Assembly (NCBI GenBank): GCA_964351365.1
Contig: CAYGNP010000002.1
Location: 1 to 64,000, forward strand
Length of the DNA stretch: 64,000 nucleotides
Direction of reading: 5' to 3'
Origin: UBA1672 sp964351365
GTDB taxonomy: Bacteria; Pseudomonadota; Alphaproteobacteria; Micavibrionales; Micavibrionaceae
The position numbers were made by a program, and so were the translations under genes. This document shows positions 24,926-34,324 of the stretch, in pieces. Below the pieces are notes generated by a model. That model was not told the origin of the DNA. It did no database searches and saw only the letters and a program-made list of their open reading frames with translations. Position 1 is the stretch's first letter, and each line of letters starts with the position of its first letter.

Positions 24926-26041
24926 ATGAAATTTAAATCAATGGAAAATTATACTAAAAAAATGAAAATTATGTTTGTTTTGCCCTCGCTTTATCATGGC
25001 GGAGCCGAGCGGGCGTTAATTACCATTATGAATAAACTCGACAAAAGCGCATATGAGTGCGAGTTTTTATCATTTTCTTCTAAGGGCACGCTTAAAAATC
25101 TTATCCATCCCGATATTGAGTTGCATGCACTTGGTTCGTCAAAGCCGGTACTTTCACTGTTCAGGCTAGTTCAGAAGACCCGCGTGATAAAACCTGACAT
25201 TATTTTTACAACTATGGCCTATAGTAATTTTATCGTTTTGGCGCTTAAGTTTTTTTTCCCTCATATTCATATTATCGTTAGAGAAGCGGTTATCCCTAGC
25301 TCTATATTAAAAAAATATGCATGGCGGGCATGGATCATTAAAATTTTGTACGGCATTTTGTACCCTTTAGCAGATTATGTTATTAGTCCCTCGCAAGATA
25401 TTATTGATGAGTTTCGTGATGTCCTTAATTTAAACCTCAAAAATCATGTTCTTGTTTACAATCAGATAGATGAGTCAGATATGGCTTTACGCCTTGATGA
25501 TATTGATTTTCCGGGCGTTCAATCAGGAACGCTTCGACTTGTCTGTGCGGGGCGTTTGCACGCACAGAAAGGTTATGACCGGCTGATAGAGGCTTTGGCT
25601 AATTTTAAGCCTGCTCATCCCTGGTGTTTGCTTATTCTTGGTGATGGCTCTGAAAATCTACGTTTGGAAGCGCTTATTCGCCAGCACCAACTAGGTGAGC
25701 ATATTCATCTGATGGGAGCGGTTGAAAACCCATGGCGAATAATTGCGGCGGCGGATTGCCTGCTTCTGCCCTCACGATGGGAGGGCATGCCCAATGTCGT
25801 TCTTGAGGCTCTTGCGTGCGGAACGCCCGTGATTGCAAGCAAGGATGCCAATGGTGTCGCGGAGATAAAAGCGCATGCTCAGGATGGGGATATTTTGATT
25901 GCGCGTAATATGGATCAGTTTGTTGATTATATCCGCGCGCTGAGCCCTCAACATAAAGACGGCGTGCGGCCTTCGCGTTTGCCGGATTGTTTTCAGTCTG
26001 CACGTATTATGGAGCGGTTTGAGGCGTTGCTACGACGTTAA
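24926..26041 (+). CDS. GT4-family glycosyltransferase
   Basis: About 371 residues. The acceptor loop is MFVLPSLYHGGAERALITIMN, and the donor-binding half has LVCAGRLHAQKGYDRL, LLILGDGSE and SRWEGMPNVVLEALACG near residue 283. This is a standard retaining GT-B layout, similar to the GT at 5365-6474. Candidate starts are 24926, 24941 and 24962; the conserved sequence begins just after the last. The gene is divergent from the epimerase. Its stop overlaps the following convergent small gene by four bases. It marks the right end of the glycan locus. Confidence 0.85.
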   Translation: MKFKSMENYTKKMKIMFVLPSLYHGGAERALITIMNKLDKSAYECEFLSFSSKGTLKNLIHPDIELHALGSSKPVLSLFRLVQKTRVIKPDIIFTTMAYSNFIVLALKFFFPHIHIIVREAVIPSSILKKYAWRAWIIKILYGILYPLADYVISPSQDIIDEFRDVLNLNLKNHVLVYNQIDESDMALRLDDIDFPGVQSGTLRLVCAGRLHAQKGYDRLIEALANFKPAHPWCLLILGDGSENLRLEALIRQHQLGEHIHLMGAVENPWRIIAAADCLLLPSRWEGMPNVVLEALACGTPVIASKDANGVAEIKAHAQDGDILIARNMDQFVDYIRALSPQHKDGVRPSRLPDCFQSARIMERFEALLRR

Positions 26042-26355
26042 GTGAGTTGTTTGACGGGAACTTCCAGGCCCATGACAGTTTCATTTGCATCAAGATCAAC
26101 CTGGAGGAGTGTTGCGCTTTCAACGCTTGCCATCACTTGGCCGATTTCATCGATGAGCGGCTCGCCGAACGGCAGACGTCCGGGGGTAAAGTGAAAATAC
26201 AGCTCCGCGTTTTTTGCATCATATTCCAGCCCCAAAAGCTCCTGCGTGAATGTACGATCATAGAGAATCGTTATCTTTCCAGAATGGGCGTAAATATCCA
26301 TCATGAGCTGTGACAGGACGCTGCCTTCGGGGTATTTGGCGGGGTTTTTGTTCAT
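26038..26355 (-). CDS. Small hypothetical protein
   Basis: 105 residues, soluble, acidic, with no signal peptide or membrane segment. No family is recognised. It has a central GLEYDAKNAELYFHF segment and a C-terminal beta-rich part, compatible with a small alpha/beta domain. It overlaps the convergent glycosyltransferase stop by four bases and lies 82 bases downstream of the 531-residue orphan gene on the same strand. A role in the glycan locus is possible but nothing in the sequence shows it. Confidence 0.5.
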   Translation of the reverse strand: MNKNPAKYPEGSVLSQLMMDIYAHSGKITILYDRTFTQELLGLEYDAKNAELYFHFTPGRLPFGEPLIDEIGQVMASVESATLLQVDLDANETVMGLEVPVKQLT

Positions 26356-26437
26356 GCCTGATGCGATGCGTTGATGAATTTTGTTATCGTTGCATGAAAT
26401 TATAGCGCAAAAGGGTTAAAAAATGAAATAGCTATGA

Positions 26438-28033
26438 TTAGCCAGGAGCAAATTCTGGTTCATCGCCACGTGGGCCTAACATGTCTAGTGCTCTTGCAAA
26501 TCTACCACCGCTGGAGCCTTGAAGTGCAACAGTACCATTTTCAACATCGGCTTTCAGGTTGGCAAGCTTGTCTTCTATGCCGATGAAATCGAGCGCGAAT
26601 CTCTGAACAGATTGCACAGCTTCTTTGCCGAAAAGCCAGCTAAAACTTGAAGCAATTGCGGCAACGCCGGAGACAATTGAAAACACGCCTTTTTGAAAAC
26701 CGCTAAGACCAAGGCTTGATGTGTTATTGCTTGCTATGTCGAATGCTGTGGTCACCTGACTTCCTGACCAGGCAGATACGTCTTTAGTGAGGTCTATTGC
26801 ACTAACGCGGCGGAGGAAGTCTGCTCTTGTTTTTTCAACACGCTCCCCTTCACTGCGTATTGCAGAATTTATTGTGCCTGATAAAGACTCAACTGCACCG
26901 TCCACGGCAGGTGCTTTTGCTGGATCGGGAATGTTAAGTTTTTTTGCCTCATCCAAAGCAACTGCATTTGCTGCGTCATAAGCATTACCGCTTAACCCTG
27001 TTTTCTCTATCATGAACTTTCTAGGATCGCCAGATCGATATGCCTCCAAGAAAATTTGACTCAAATCATCAGCAGTAAAACCATCTTTTGTTGTTACTGA
27101 CATGGCAGCAAAATAAGGGTTTCCTGAGATGAGTTGCGCAACAGCAACAGACTCTCCATCGCGAAGTTCTAGGCCACTTCGGTCTGCAAATGTCTGTATT
27201 GTTTGTGCTGTAAAGTCGGACGGTATTCCTGCTATAATGATAGCGCCATTAACAGCTTCCGCGCCAGCATCGCTCAATAATTTTGCTGCTTCTGGAGAGA
27301 CAGCTTGAACACCAGCGATGACATTTGCACCAGCTGTATATATAGCGTTCATCAATGCGTCTGTTGACTCACCTTCGGAAAAATAATGTGCGCCTAAAAG
27401 ACCTGCCCCTGTTACGGGAACAGCCCATCGTGCGTGCTTGAATCCCTCGGCTGAAACATTCAGAGCATGACCAGAAAATTTAGCTATACCGTTTTCACTA
27501 CGCTGTAAAGACTGAGATGCACTTTTCATGGCCGCATATATTTTTGCACCCAAAGTGAATTTTACGAAATCTCCAGCATGATCACCTCTTGCTCTCATAT
27601 CTGCAAGAATATCTTCCGGCTTTCTACCCTGTAGCTCGGCTGCTTGGTTAACTATATTCCGCCAATTTCTGAGCTCCGAATCCAGGGCAACTTGCATTTC
27701 TTCGACGTGTTTTGCATCCAATGAGAGATGCTCGCCAATGCGCTCCGCATAGGCGTTTGTATCAGGGGTTTTACCTAGTAAAAACTCGTCCTGCATTTTG
27801 AGAATTTCCTGCTGAGCAGGCTGAACTCCAAGCATTCTGGATTTAAATGTTGGGCTATCGAGAATTGCTCTGGCCGCATTGTCAGCCGTTTTAAGCGCAG
27901 AGGCTCTCCAGTCATCAAAGGCTGTCCTTAAATCCGTTGCACCGTCAAGCGCCGTGGACAGACTTTGGACAAGCTCATCGGACAGACCCGCTGATCTGCC
28001 CAAAGTTTTAGCTATGCTAACGCCTGTTGCCAT
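26438..28033 (-). CDS. Orphan 531-residue alanine-rich, cysteine-free protein
   Basis: No family is recognised. The protein is rich in Ala, Ser and Gly, appears to contain no cysteine, and has no N-terminal signal peptide. Two hydrophobic stretches stand out, near residues 203-217 (WAVPVTGAGLLGAHYF) and about 465-485 (VFSIVSGVAAIASSFSWLFG). The rest is mostly predicted helical. The C terminus is glycine-, proline- and acid-rich. It stands alone between the glycan locus and the MBL-fold/tatD block, with its own gaps on both sides. A secreted or surface protein lacking a classical signal, or a lineage-specific effector, would fit the composition, but this is speculation. Confidence 0.6.
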   Translation of the reverse strand: MATGVSIAKTLGRSAGLSDELVQSLSTALDGATDLRTAFDDWRASALKTADNAARAILDSPTFKSRMLGVQPAQQEILKMQDEFLLGKTPDTNAYAERIGEHLSLDAKHVEEMQVALDSELRNWRNIVNQAAELQGRKPEDILADMRARGDHAGDFVKFTLGAKIYAAMKSASQSLQRSENGIAKFSGHALNVSAEGFKHARWAVPVTGAGLLGAHYFSEGESTDALMNAIYTAGANVIAGVQAVSPEAAKLLSDAGAEAVNGAIIIAGIPSDFTAQTIQTFADRSGLELRDGESVAVAQLISGNPYFAAMSVTTKDGFTADDLSQIFLEAYRSGDPRKFMIEKTGLSGNAYDAANAVALDEAKKLNIPDPAKAPAVDGAVESLSGTINSAIRSEGERVEKTRADFLRRVSAIDLTKDVSAWSGSQVTTAFDIASNNTSSLGLSGFQKGVFSIVSGVAAIASSFSWLFGKEAVQSVQRFALDFIGIEDKLANLKADVENGTVALQGSSGGRFARALDMLGPRGDEPEFAPG

Positions 28034-28122
28034 CTTGAAATTACGCCTTTGTCTATCACCAAAATATTTTTATAGTCTTTCTTAGGATGATAGTACCGCT
28101 TTTGGTGGGGTTTTGTCAAACT

Positions 28123-28914
28123 TTATTGTGAAATAGTTAGGCCATCATATGCGGGCGCAAAGCCGCGGGGAAGCTCGGCTTTTAGGGTTTGGTAATCCTG
28201 AAGGGAAGACAGGCTGGTTACATAGACCTGTTCGGCGCCGATATAATCGTTGTAATCGTAGAGAGTTTGCAGGTCTGCGTGTACCTCGTTATTCGGGTCG
28301 TTATAGGCCGCGCCATCGACAATCCAGACTTTTGAACCCTTTATGATGTCCAGCGCCGCGCGAGATAATGATTTCATGTCAACGCAGTAAGTGACATCTC
28401 CAAATCGATAGCCAACGGATGTGCAGGTACCGTGATCCATTTCAAAGGGGGTAAAGCCTATGTCTTTGAATGATGTTTCTTTCAGATATTGCGCCGCATC
28501 AAAAGGACATGATTCCAGCATTGGAGGGTAGTATTTTAGGCTGTTCCCCCCCTTGAACAGGTAATCGAAGCGATCAGTTATGATATCGAGCGATTCCTTG
28601 TGCCCGAAGCATTTTATAGGGGTTTTATTATTGCGGAAGAACAAGCCACGCAAATCATCTATGCCGTGGCAATGGTCGCTGTGCTGGTGGGTGTAGAAAA
28701 CACAATCGATGCGGTTGATGTTATGTTCATTCATTTGGTGGCGGAAATCGGCGCCAGTATCGATTATAATGGTGGTCTCTTCGGATTGTACGGCCAGGCT
28801 GCATCGATGGCGGCGGTTTTTAGGCTCCGCGGGGTCGCATGCGCCCCAGTAATTGCCCACGGATGGCGTGCCGGAGGAATTACCACAACCAAGAATGGTG
28901 AATTTAAGGCTCAT
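28123..28914 (-). CDS. MBL-fold metallohydrolase (PhnP-like phosphodiesterase)
   Basis: 263 residues. The metallo-beta-lactamase metal site is visible as THQHSDHCHGIDDLR (H-x-H-x-D-H), with the family start LGCGNSSGTPSVGN and further ligands in DHGTC and the DMKSLS segment. It belongs to the PhnP/RNase Z-like branch, which hydrolyses cyclic phosphodiesters such as phosphoribosyl 1,2-cyclic phosphate. It overlaps tatD by four bases (ATGA). This tatD-MBL pairing downstream of metG is a common alphaproteobacterial arrangement. No phn operon is near, so the natural substrate is uncertain. Confidence 0.82.
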   Translation of the reverse strand: MSLKFTILGCGNSSGTPSVGNYWGACDPAEPKNRRHRCSLAVQSEETTIIIDTGADFRHQMNEHNINRIDCVFYTHQHSDHCHGIDDLRGLFFRNNKTPIKCFGHKESLDIITDRFDYLFKGGNSLKYYPPMLESCPFDAAQYLKETSFKDIGFTPFEMDHGTCTSVGYRFGDVTYCVDMKSLSRAALDIIKGSKVWIVDGAAYNDPNNEVHADLQTLYDYNDYIGAEQVYVTSLSSLQDYQTLKAELPRGFAPAYDGLTISQ

Positions 28915-29711
28915 GCCCCTGCCCTCGCCTTTTTGAACAGACGGAAAAAATTATCCGTGGTTATTTTTGCGAAGTCCTGCGCGGGGATATCGTAGACATG
29001 CTCGGCCATGAACGTGCCAGTGTGAGAGACATAGGCTGGTTCGTTGACTTTGCCGCGATACGGCATGGGCGCAAGGAACGGTGCGTCCGTTTCGACCAAT
29101 ACGCGGTCAAGGGGTACGGATTTTGCGATCTCGCGCAGCTCATCGGCTTTCTTGAAGGTAACCATGCCGGAAAAGGAAATATAAAACCCCATTTTCAGGG
29201 CTTCCTCTGCTAGCCACGCGTTCGAGCTAAAGCAATGCATAACCCCTGCCAGCGTTCCTTTTGCGCCCTCCTCTGCCATGATTTTTGCCGTATCTTCTTC
29301 GGCGTCGCGGGTATGAACAATCATTGGCACATCGGCCATGAGGCAGGCACGTATGTGTTTGCGGAAGGAGGATTGCTGGTCATCTCGCGGGGAATAATCG
29401 TAGTAATAATCCAGCCCTGTTTCACCTATAGCGATGGCCTTGTCATTTTGTTTTACGATATCGGCGATCTGTTCGTCCGTGATGGATTTTTCATCCTCAT
29501 CACCTGCATTATGCGGGTGGGTGCCGATGCTGCACCATACGTTTTGATGTTTGGCGATGCTGAGAAGCTCATCTTTTTCATCATTGATGCGGCAACAAAT
29601 GCTGAGTATTCCATCGACGCTGCTGTTTTGTGCAGCTGCGATTAGTTCAGAGGCATCGCCTTTTTCTTTAATTCCCTTGTGGTTCAGGTGGCAGTGCGAA
29701 TCGATCCACAT
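28911..29711 (-). CDS. tatD: TatD-family metal-dependent deoxyribonuclease
   Basis: 266 residues. It is a TIM-barrel metallo-hydrolase with the opening MWIDSHCHLNH (H-x-H metal site), IGETGLDYYYD, MIVHTRDAEEDT, GVMHCFSSN and ETDAPFLAP. TatD enzymes act as 3'-5' exonucleases or D-aminoacyl-tRNA-related hydrolases. I place the start at 29711, three bases upstream of which the metG stop ends; a longer frame would lie inside metG and has a low-complexity basic N terminus. It is translationally coupled to the MBL gene. The order tmk-holB-metG-tatD is conserved in many bacteria. Confidence 0.92.
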   Translation of the reverse strand: MWIDSHCHLNHKGIKEKGDASELIAAAQNSSVDGILSICCRINDEKDELLSIAKHQNVWCSIGTHPHNAGDEDEKSITDEQIADIVKQNDKAIAIGETGLDYYYDYSPRDDQQSSFRKHIRACLMADVPMIVHTRDAEEDTAKIMAEEGAKGTLAGVMHCFSSNAWLAEEALKMGFYISFSGMVTFKKADELREIAKSVPLDRVLVETDAPFLAPMPYRGKVNEPAYVSHTGTFMAEHVYDIPAQDFAKITTDNFFRLFKKARAGA

Positions 29712-29713
29712 TC

Positions 29714-31279
29714 CTAAACGGCCTCCCCTTCGACGATGCGCGGGAATACGCCTTCGGGCTTGTTGATTTTCACACCGGATTTCAAGGAATATTGCGCGGA
29801 TATGTGCTTTATCTCGCGCTGATCTTGAGGGATTTGAAGCTGATCGAGCATTTTTGGCGCGCAGTGCGGCACGACTGGCTGCACGATAATGCCAAGGCAT
29901 CTAATACATTCAGCTAAAACGTAAAGTACTGTGTTCATGCGGGATATATCTGTCTTTTTCAAGGCCCAGGGTGCCTGTGCATCAACATAGGCATCGCATG
30001 CGCTGACGATTGTCCAGATGTGATCGAGCGCGCGATTAATGCGCATTGTATTAAAATCTTCGCGTACGTTACAGGCCATGGCGTAAGCGCGGTCTAATAA
30101 TTCCTGATCATCGCTGCTTAGGCTTGCGGGCGCCGGGATATGCTCATCGCAGTTTTTGTGAATCATTGACAATGTGCGCTGCGCCAGATTGCCCAGACCG
30201 TTGGCAAGATCAGCATTGATGCGGGCCACAGCCTGATCGTGGGAGAAATTTCCGTCACTGCCGTGAGAGACTTCGCGCATCAGGAAATGGCGCACCTGAT
30301 CCAGACCGTATAGGTTAATCAGATCATCCGGGGAGAGGACATTGCCCACAGATTTTGACATTTTAGCGCCGCCAACATTAATGAATCCATGCGCGAAAAT
30401 AGTTTTGGGTAAGGCAAGGCCGGCGGCTATCAAAAAGGCAGGCCAGTAAATGGCATGAAATCGCGTGATATCCTTGCCGATAACGTGGTAATCTGCGGGC
30501 CAGAATTTTTTGAAGTCCTGAGATTTTTCATCAGGGTAACCGGCGGCGGTGATGTAGTTTGTCAGTGCATCCAGCCATACATACATCACATGATCGGCAT
30601 CGCCGGGTACGGGAATGCCCCAGGTCAGGCGGCTTTTGTGGCGGGAGATGGAGAGGTCTTTCAGTCCGCCATCCTGTTTTAAGAAGCTCAGAATTTCGTT
30701 CATGCGGGTTTGGGGTTGCACGGCATGAGGATTTTGCCTGTAATGTTCGATAAGCTTATCTGTGTAGTTTGATAATTTGAAGAAATAGCTTGGCTCCTCT
30801 ACCCATTTTACTTCTGTGCCCAGAGGCGTGAATTTTTGCCCGTCTTGCGCGGTGGTTAGCTCGTCTTCGGTAAAATAGGCTTCTTCTCGCACAGAATACC
30901 AGCCCTCGTATTTGCCGAGATAAATATCGCCATTTTCCTGGAGTTTTTGCCAAATTGCCTGCGAGGCTGTGTAGTGGCGCTCCTGCGTTGTGCGGATAAA
31001 ATCATCGTTTGAAATGCCAAGAGTTTGCGTCATTTTTTCAAAAGTTGCAGCGTTTTGATCGGCGAATTCCTTTGGGGGCATCACATTTTTTTCTGCGCTT
31101 TGCGCGACTTTTTCGCCATGCTCATCCGTTCCGGTCAGGAATTTTACATCATAACCATCAAGGCGTTTAAAACGGGCCAGAACATCGGTCAGGATGGACT
31201 CATAGGCATGACCAAGATGGGGGACGCCATTCACATAAGAAATGGCCGTTGTAATGTAAAATGGCTGCTTTGCGCTCAC
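29714..31279 (-). CDS. metG: Methionyl-tRNA synthetase
   Basis: 521 residues. It charges tRNA-Met with methionine. The class I signatures are PHLGHAYESI (HIGH) near residue 16 and KMSKSVGN near residue 305. The zinc-knuckle cysteines of the E. coli type are absent, as in the shorter alphaproteobacterial form, and there is no C-terminal tRNA-binding extension. Thirty bases separate it from holB and two from tatD, placing it in the tmk-holB-metG-tatD unit. Confidence 0.95.
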   Translation of the reverse strand: MSAKQPFYITTAISYVNGVPHLGHAYESILTDVLARFKRLDGYDVKFLTGTDEHGEKVAQSAEKNVMPPKEFADQNAATFEKMTQTLGISNDDFIRTTQERHYTASQAIWQKLQENGDIYLGKYEGWYSVREEAYFTEDELTTAQDGQKFTPLGTEVKWVEEPSYFFKLSNYTDKLIEHYRQNPHAVQPQTRMNEILSFLKQDGGLKDLSISRHKSRLTWGIPVPGDADHVMYVWLDALTNYITAAGYPDEKSQDFKKFWPADYHVIGKDITRFHAIYWPAFLIAAGLALPKTIFAHGFINVGGAKMSKSVGNVLSPDDLINLYGLDQVRHFLMREVSHGSDGNFSHDQAVARINADLANGLGNLAQRTLSMIHKNCDEHIPAPASLSSDDQELLDRAYAMACNVREDFNTMRINRALDHIWTIVSACDAYVDAQAPWALKKTDISRMNTVLYVLAECIRCLGIIVQPVVPHCAPKMLDQLQIPQDQREIKHISAQYSLKSGVKINKPEGVFPRIVEGEAV

Positions 31280-31308
31280 GTTATTATAACTCCTCGTGAT
31301 AAAATTAT

Positions 31309-32463
31309 TTAACTCTCTATCACAAGAAAAGCGCAGCGTACAGCGTCTCGGCGATCAAGGTTTGAAAAATCGACATGTTCAAAATGGGTTTTTAAATCAT
31401 CAGTAATAGCAATCAGACGCTCCAGAGGCTTTTCTTTTATTATTTTCTCGAGGCCGGGATTATCTAAATAAGCTGGCAATGTTGTTACACCACGAGCCTT
31501 TTGGAAGAGAATTTGCCGGAAAATCCACTGCATGATCTGCGCAAACATGCGGTATTGTCGATCCTGTGCAGCCTGGCCGAGTGAAGCGGACATAGCATGA
31601 ATGCTTTGCCAGTTCCAGCGCGGCAGCGCGCTGATCTCGTCCAGAATTTTTGTAAGCATCTCAAGCCCCTCATCGTTCAGAATGTCAACTGCCCTGCCGA
31701 TACTGCCGCCGGAGAGTGCGCTCAGCTTTTCCAGCTCCGTTACGGATAAAGCGCGCCCATGGTAGGCAAGCAATTCGCCAATAGCGCTTGGTGATAAATC
31801 TGAGAAGGTGATAGTGCGCGCACGTGAGCGGATAGTTGGAATTAAATTGCCGGTTCGATTGGCAATCAGCATAATGAGGACGTTCTTGGGCGGCTCTTCC
31901 AGAATTTTTAGAATTGCGTTTTGGGCGTTGCGGTTCATCGTATCGGCGTCCTCGATGATCACTACACGCCAGCCTCCTTCCGTGGAGGTTTTGCGCAAAA
32001 ACGGCTCTATTTTTCTTAAGGCATCGACCTTAAGTGATGCATCCAGTTTATTGTTCGTGGCATTATATTCCCGGGCGATATGCAATAAATCTGCGTGCGC
32101 GCCAGAGGAAATGCGCGAGAATACGGGATCATCCTCGGCAACATCCAGCGTGGAGAATTTAACAGGGGGCATGTCGCCCGTGCAAAACAAGCTGTCTTGA
32201 GTGTCGTCTTTCTTGCCGTTTTTGATCAAAAACCGGGCGAGCCTGAAGGCCATCGTGGTTTTGCCTATTCCATCCGATCCAGAAAAAATCATCGCATGAG
32301 GCAGGCTGTTCTTTTCAAACAGGTCAAGGAACATCTGCTCTTGTGCGTTATGGCCAATACATAAGCGGGAAGCCTTGGGGGGTGTTAACCCCTGAGGCAG
32401 CAGCATTTCTGATGCTGCCGCACCGTCATTTTCTACAATGTCATCATCCCCAAACAGGCTCAT
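31309..32463 (-). CDS. holB: DNA polymerase III subunit delta prime
   Basis: 384 residues. It is the clamp-loader AAA+ subunit, with Walker-type loop GSDGIGKTT near residue 65 and VVIIEDADTMN as the Walker B region. The SRC-like position reads TIRSRARTITF, so the usual Cys is Ala. The zinc-binding cysteines of E. coli HolB are also largely missing, as commonly seen in alphaproteobacteria. Delta prime is not itself the catalytic ATPase. It overlaps tmk by four bases, consistent with the standard tmk-holB pair. Confidence 0.92.
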   Translation of the reverse strand: MSLFGDDDIVENDGAAASEMLLPQGLTPPKASRLCIGHNAQEQMFLDLFEKNSLPHAMIFSGSDGIGKTTMAFRLARFLIKNGKKDDTQDSLFCTGDMPPVKFSTLDVAEDDPVFSRISSGAHADLLHIAREYNATNNKLDASLKVDALRKIEPFLRKTSTEGGWRVVIIEDADTMNRNAQNAILKILEEPPKNVLIMLIANRTGNLIPTIRSRARTITFSDLSPSAIGELLAYHGRALSVTELEKLSALSGGSIGRAVDILNDEGLEMLTKILDEISALPRWNWQSIHAMSASLGQAAQDRQYRMFAQIMQWIFRQILFQKARGVTTLPAYLDNPGLEKIIKEKPLERLIAITDDLKTHFEHVDFSNLDRRDAVRCAFLVIES

Positions 32464-33113
32464 ATGCTTAATCTGCTTTGCGTTATTTGCTTAATCTCGC
32501 TGAATATCTCATCAATTGATTGCGCCGCGTTGATTACCACGCAGCGTTTTTTATTTTTTTCGCCAATTTCAAGGAACCCGCTGCGGAGTTTTTCATGAAA
32601 AACGGTGTCCATGCGCTCGAAACGGTCTTCGGTTTTTTCATACCCTTTATTTGCAGCCAGCCGCTTGTTTGAGCGCGCCAGGCCGATATTCACATCTATG
32701 TCGAGAATGAAGGTTAGATCCGGAGTCAAATTACCCGTTACGATGCTATCGATTTCTTTAATTTTTTCTATTGAAAGGCCGCGGCCATAGCCTTGATAGG
32801 CGTAGGTTGAATCGCTGAAACGATCACAGATGAGTATTTTGCCCTCTTCTAAAGCAGGTTTTATAACCTTTTCAATGTGAACGGCGCGGGCGGCGAACAT
32901 CATGAGTGTTTCAGATAATGGGGGCCAATTCAATTCACCGCGCTGAACGAGCAGATTGCGGATGGCTTCGGCCTCTGGCGTACCGCCAGGTTCGCGGGTG
33001 GTGACAACCTTATGCCCCTGCATGGTTAGAAATTCAGCCAGCCTATTAATTTGCGTTGTTTTACCGGCGCCTTCACCACCTTCGAAACTTATGAATGTGC
33101 CTCTGGCTGTCAA
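32460..33113 (-). CDS. tmk: Thymidylate kinase
   Basis: 217 residues. It phosphorylates dTMP to dTDP. The P-loop is FEGGEGAGKTTQ near residue 10, the DR(Y/F) motif is CDRFSDSTYAYQGYGRG, and VVTTREPGGTPEAE is the conserved nucleotide-binding segment. Length is normal. It overlaps dacA upstream and holB downstream by four bases each, so the three are co-translated. Confidence 0.95.
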   Translation of the reverse strand: MTARGTFISFEGGEGAGKTTQINRLAEFLTMQGHKVVTTREPGGTPEAEAIRNLLVQRGELNWPPLSETLMMFAARAVHIEKVIKPALEEGKILICDRFSDSTYAYQGYGRGLSIEKIKEIDSIVTGNLTPDLTFILDIDVNIGLARSNKRLAANKGYEKTEDRFERMDTVFHEKLRSGFLEIGEKNKKRCVVINAAQSIDEIFSEIKQITQSRLSI

Positions 33114-34258
33114 TTGAATGTACCCTCACCTGTTGAGATCAGGCGTGCTTTGCTGATGAGTTTTAAAGGCATACTCATCTCTTCAACTTTGCTGGATGTG
33201 ACTAGCGGTGCCTCTAATGTTATATCCCCGAGCGGAACATGGACACGTACGACACCAACTTCCTGCCCCTTCTCGATAGGTGCTCTGAGGGGGCTATTGT
33301 ACTCGACCTCAACTATAATATCGTTAGCTGCTAGCTTGGGTACAATCACATTCAGGCTCTTGCCAGCGCGCAACCCGACCTCGCTTCGTAAGCCAAGATA
33401 GACGGGCGCAGAGTCAAGATCCCGGTTATTCTCTTCAGAAAAGAGCTTAACAACCTGAAAACTGTTCATGCCCCATTGCATAAGGCGCAAAGCCTCAGAT
33501 GTCCTCTCAGAATTACTAGATAATCCATTGATGACCATTATTACGCGCCGGCCGTCTTTGCTTACGCCTGTTCCAATCAGGCCATAGCCCCCATCTTCCG
33601 TGTGGCCTGTTTTCATACCATCTGCACCGATGTCTCTATAGAGTAAAGGGTTTCTATTTGGCTGACTAATGCCGCCAAACTCAAATTCTTTTTCTTTATA
33701 GTAGTGGTAGTAATCTGGAAAATCCCGGATTGTTGCCTGCGCCATTGTGGCGAGATCACGCGCTGTTGAATAATGTTCCGGGTCAGGCCAGCCGCTTGCG
33801 TTTGTGAAATTGCTATTATTCATACCAAGCTCTTTGGCTTTGGCATTCAAGGCATGAGCGAATTGCTCTTCACTACCAGCCAACCCTTCCGCCAAAACGA
33901 TGGTGGCATCATTGCCTGATTGAATAACCACTCCACGGATTAGATCCTCAACCTTTACTTTTTGATCTACGGGCACAAACATTTTAGAGCCTTGTTTGCG
34001 CCATGCTTTTTCGCTAACTAAAAATTCTGTTTCGAGAGATATTTGCCCCTTTTTAAGAGCGTCATAGACCAAATACATAGTCATGACTTTGCTCATCGAA
34101 GAGGTCGGCATTCTTTCATCGGCATTTTTTTCGAACAAAACTGCGCCTGTGTCGTAATCTATAATGATGGCTTGTTTTGCAGGCGTTTCCAGTGTTGTGG
34201 CGGCGCGAGCTACTGCGGGGGGAAACAACAAGAATAATATGATAAGAAGGCGGCGCAT
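33110..34258 (-). CDS. dacA: D-alanyl-D-alanine carboxypeptidase (penicillin-binding protein 5/6 type)
   Basis: 382 residues. It trims the terminal D-Ala of peptidoglycan peptides in the periplasm. A signal peptide of about 20 residues is followed by the S-x-x-K motif (SMSK, residues 54-57), S-x-N (IQSGND) and KTG (MKTGHTEDGG). A C-terminal PBP5-type domain follows from about residue 270. It overlaps tmk by four bases and lies 66 bases downstream of rlpA, next to other cell-wall genes. The rlpA-dacA-tmk-holB order is common in alphaproteobacteria. Confidence 0.93.
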   Translation of the reverse strand: MRRLLIILFLLFPPAVARAATTLETPAKQAIIIDYDTGAVLFEKNADERMPTSSMSKVMTMYLVYDALKKGQISLETEFLVSEKAWRKQGSKMFVPVDQKVKVEDLIRGVVIQSGNDATIVLAEGLAGSEEQFAHALNAKAKELGMNNSNFTNASGWPDPEHYSTARDLATMAQATIRDFPDYYHYYKEKEFEFGGISQPNRNPLLYRDIGADGMKTGHTEDGGYGLIGTGVSKDGRRVIMVINGLSSNSERTSEALRLMQWGMNSFQVVKLFSEENNRDLDSAPVYLGLRSEVGLRAGKSLNVIVPKLAANDIIVEVEYNSPLRAPIEKGQEVGVVRVHVPLGDITLEAPLVTSSKVEEMSMPLKLISKARLISTGEGTFN

Positions 34259-34324
34259 AACAGTCTCTTTTGTAAGTTTGGACTAAAGGTTTTATTCAAA
34301 CATGCGGCGCGGTTTAAATCCAGT

